NCBI GenBank assembly: GCA_965261475.1
Contig: OZ253454.1
Coordinates: forward strand, 868,001 to 932,000
DNA: 64,000 bases
Direction of reading: 5' to 3'
From: G965261475 sp965261475 [NCBI: bacterium]
GTDB taxonomy: Bacteria; SAR324; XYD2-FULL-50-16
How positions within the stretch are numbered: position 1 is the stretch's first letter; every line of letters starts with the position of its first letter. The position numbers and the translations under genes are program-made. Shown here piece after piece: positions 62,720-64,000 of this stretch. Under the pieces are notes generated by a model. That model was not told the origin of the DNA and made no database searches. It saw nothing but the letters and a program-made list of their open reading frames with translations.

Positions 62720-64000
62720 ATGAGTGTATTATCGCAAGAATTAAATAAAAATCTAAAAAATATAGCTCCACAAGTTTATAACTTGCTATCTGAGCTAGGA
62801 AAAAATATATTTTTACCAGAAGGCATAGTCGTCCAATCTGAAAAAGCAAAATCTGCGGCAAAAAGAATCAACGCTAGCATCGGCATTGCTACAGAAGCAG
62901 GAGATGTAATGCACTTAAATACTTTGCAACAATATTTTTCTAGTATGAAACCAAATGAGGTTTTTCCTTACGCTCCTACAGCAGGAAAAATAAGTTTGAG
63001 AACTGCTTGGAAGCAAAAAATACGGCAAGATAACCCAAGTTTAGCCAACAAAAATTTTTATACTCCTGTGGTAACACAAGGGCTCACTCACGCTATCAAC
63101 TTACTATCGCAACTTTTTATAGAAAAAGGCTCTAAAGTTATTCTGCCTGATTTTTACTGGGAAAATTATAATTTAATTTTTCAAACAATGTACCGAGCAG
63201 AACTTCAGACCTATCAACTTTTTTTTAACAATAGATTTAATTACGAAGCTCTGCAAAAGACTCTTATAGCACAAAAAGAAACTAGCCTAGTAGTAGTATT
63301 TAACTTCCCTCACAATCCTACGGGCTATACTCCTAGCGCCGAAGAAGTACAAAAAATTATAGAAATTTTACTCAAGGTTGCTAATTGCGGTAAAACATTA
63401 CTAATCATTTGCGATGATGCTTACTTTGGACTAACTTATGAAAAAAATATCTATCAAGAATCTTTATTTAGCAATCTAGTAGGTTTACACCGCAATATTA
63501 TTGCAGCAAAAATAGATGGAGCAAGTAAAGAACTATATGCTTGGGGGTTGCGTGTAGGTTTTTTGAGCCTTGCTTTTACTAGTAGCAATCAAGAAGTAGC
63601 GTTTCAAATTATGGAGAAAAAAATTCAAGGATTGCTCAGAGCGGGGTTATCTAATACTGCCAACCCTATTCAAAGTATTATAGAAAAATCTTTATTAGAT
63701 AGCTCGTTAATTCAAGAAAAAAAAGAAAAAAAACAGATACTACAAAACCGCTATCAAAAACTCAAAACACTGCTAGCTAACCCAAAATACCAAAAAGCTT
63801 GGGAAGTTTATCCTTTTAATTCTGGGTATTTTTTCTGTATTAAAATAAAAAATGTGCTCGCCGTTCAGCTTTGGGAATACTTATTACAAAAATATCAAAT
63901 AGGATTGATTTATTTGGACAAACAAACTCTACGGCTTGCCTACTCTTCAGTATCAGAGCAAGAATTAGAGGAGCTATTGGAGAGTATTTATACCGCTCAA
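62720..64000 (+). CDS. PLP-dependent class I/II aminotransferase, C-terminal end cut by window
   Basis: At least 427 codons, open to the window end, starting at the ATG 2 bases after the sat/cysC stop. Fold-type I motifs are clear: VTQGLTHAINLL, FNFPHNPTGYTPS, ICDDAYFGL, and the Schiff-base lysine in DGASKELYAWGLRVGF (about residue 268). The long N-terminal part (about 80 residues before YAPTAGKISLR) is typical of a subgroup with unclear substrate. The tight spacing suggests it is co-transcribed with sat/cysC. The true C-terminus may be just past the window. Confidence 0.85.
   Translation, partial: MSVLSQELNKNLKNIAPQVYNLLSELGKNIFLPEGIVVQSEKAKSAAKRINASIGIATEAGDVMHLNTLQQYFSSMKPNEVFPYAPTAGKISLRTAWKQKIRQDNPSLANKNFYTPVVTQGLTHAINLLSQLFIEKGSKVILPDFYWENYNLIFQTMYRAELQTYQLFFNNRFNYEALQKTLIAQKETSLVVVFNFPHNPTGYTPSAEEVQKIIEILLKVANCGKTLLIICDDAYFGLTYEKNIYQESLFSNLVGLHRNIIAAKIDGASKELYAWGLRVGFLSLAFTSSNQEVAFQIMEKKIQGLLRAGLSNTANPIQSIIEKSLLDSSLIQEKKEKKQILQNRYQKLKTLLANPKYQKAWEVYPFNSGYFFCIKIKNVLAVQLWEYLLQKYQIGLIYLDKQTLRLAYSSVSEQELEELLESIYTAQ

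Overview
The window is AT-rich, densely packed bacterial chromosome with many short gene overlaps and standard genetic code (TAA, TAG and TGA all end genes here). It comes from a diderm, LPS-making, aerobically respiring bacterium. Lipid A and KDO genes (lpxC, lpxD, kdsA), Bam-type outer-membrane barrels, lipoproteins and the pair LpoB/COG3014 show the outer membrane; nuoH-nuoI and a caa3-type cytochrome oxidase show aerobic respiration. A single-chain dimeric glycyl-tRNA synthetase, a class III fructose-bisphosphatase and a sulfate adenylyltransferase/APS-kinase fusion do not fit a typical alpha- or gamma-proteobacterium and are compatible with a deltaproteobacterial-grade lineage. I cannot place the phylum from this sequence alone. 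No IS element, integrase, CRISPR or clear prophage is visible.

Layout. 1-6291 (minus): ribD (cut by the window edge), a MinD/FlhG-like ATPase, adenosine deaminase, hisD, ispH and an LPP20-family lipoprotein. 6482-8252: glyS, then a low-coding stretch with a possible HisH-like remnant and a tiny membrane ORF. 8253-9880 (minus): nuoI-nuoH. 10057-13956 (plus): lpxD, an unknown coiled-coil membrane protein and class III FBPase. 14083-16203 (plus): tRNA-Gln, tRNA-Gly, initiator tRNA, kdsA, and a YejB-like permease. 16208-25824 (minus): nusA-infB-rbfA, lpoB-COG3014-lpxC, and a 1022-residue protein that reads as a degenerate CHAT-STAND protein. 26103-34001: prmC, nadK, then rplC-cmk and the glycine cleavage genes gcvT-gcvH-gcvP. 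34261-44020 (minus): one nine-gene run ccmF-lepB-htrA-ctaB-ctaC-ctaD-ctaE-ctaF-thiF/moeB-like. 44021-49475: five tandem outer-membrane beta-barrel paralogues with repeated spacers. 49657-53054: dapF, a two-domain FbpB-like permease and an M23 lipoprotein. 53110-60540 (plus): tsaE-nadD-der-aroE, a 1-Cys peroxiredoxin, murJ, a lipoprotein, an HNH protein and a DnaC-like ATPase. 60607-64000: tmRNA, sat/cysC fusion and an aminotransferase cut by the window end.

The most striking system is the five-gene barrel array. Each copy has a conserved upstream ATG and a homopolymer tract between it and the signal-peptide core. In copies 1-3 the tract length (C9, C11, T7) leaves the ATG exactly one base out of frame; in copies 4 and 5 (T12, T9) it is in frame. 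Near-identical spacers, conserved leader palindromes and chimeric 3' ends suggest a phase-variable, recombining surface-protein family. Two other unusual items are the CHAT-STAND-like protein with lost catalytic motifs, and a ribosomal protein L3 gene that lies outside any S10 operon and carries an N-terminal repeat extension.
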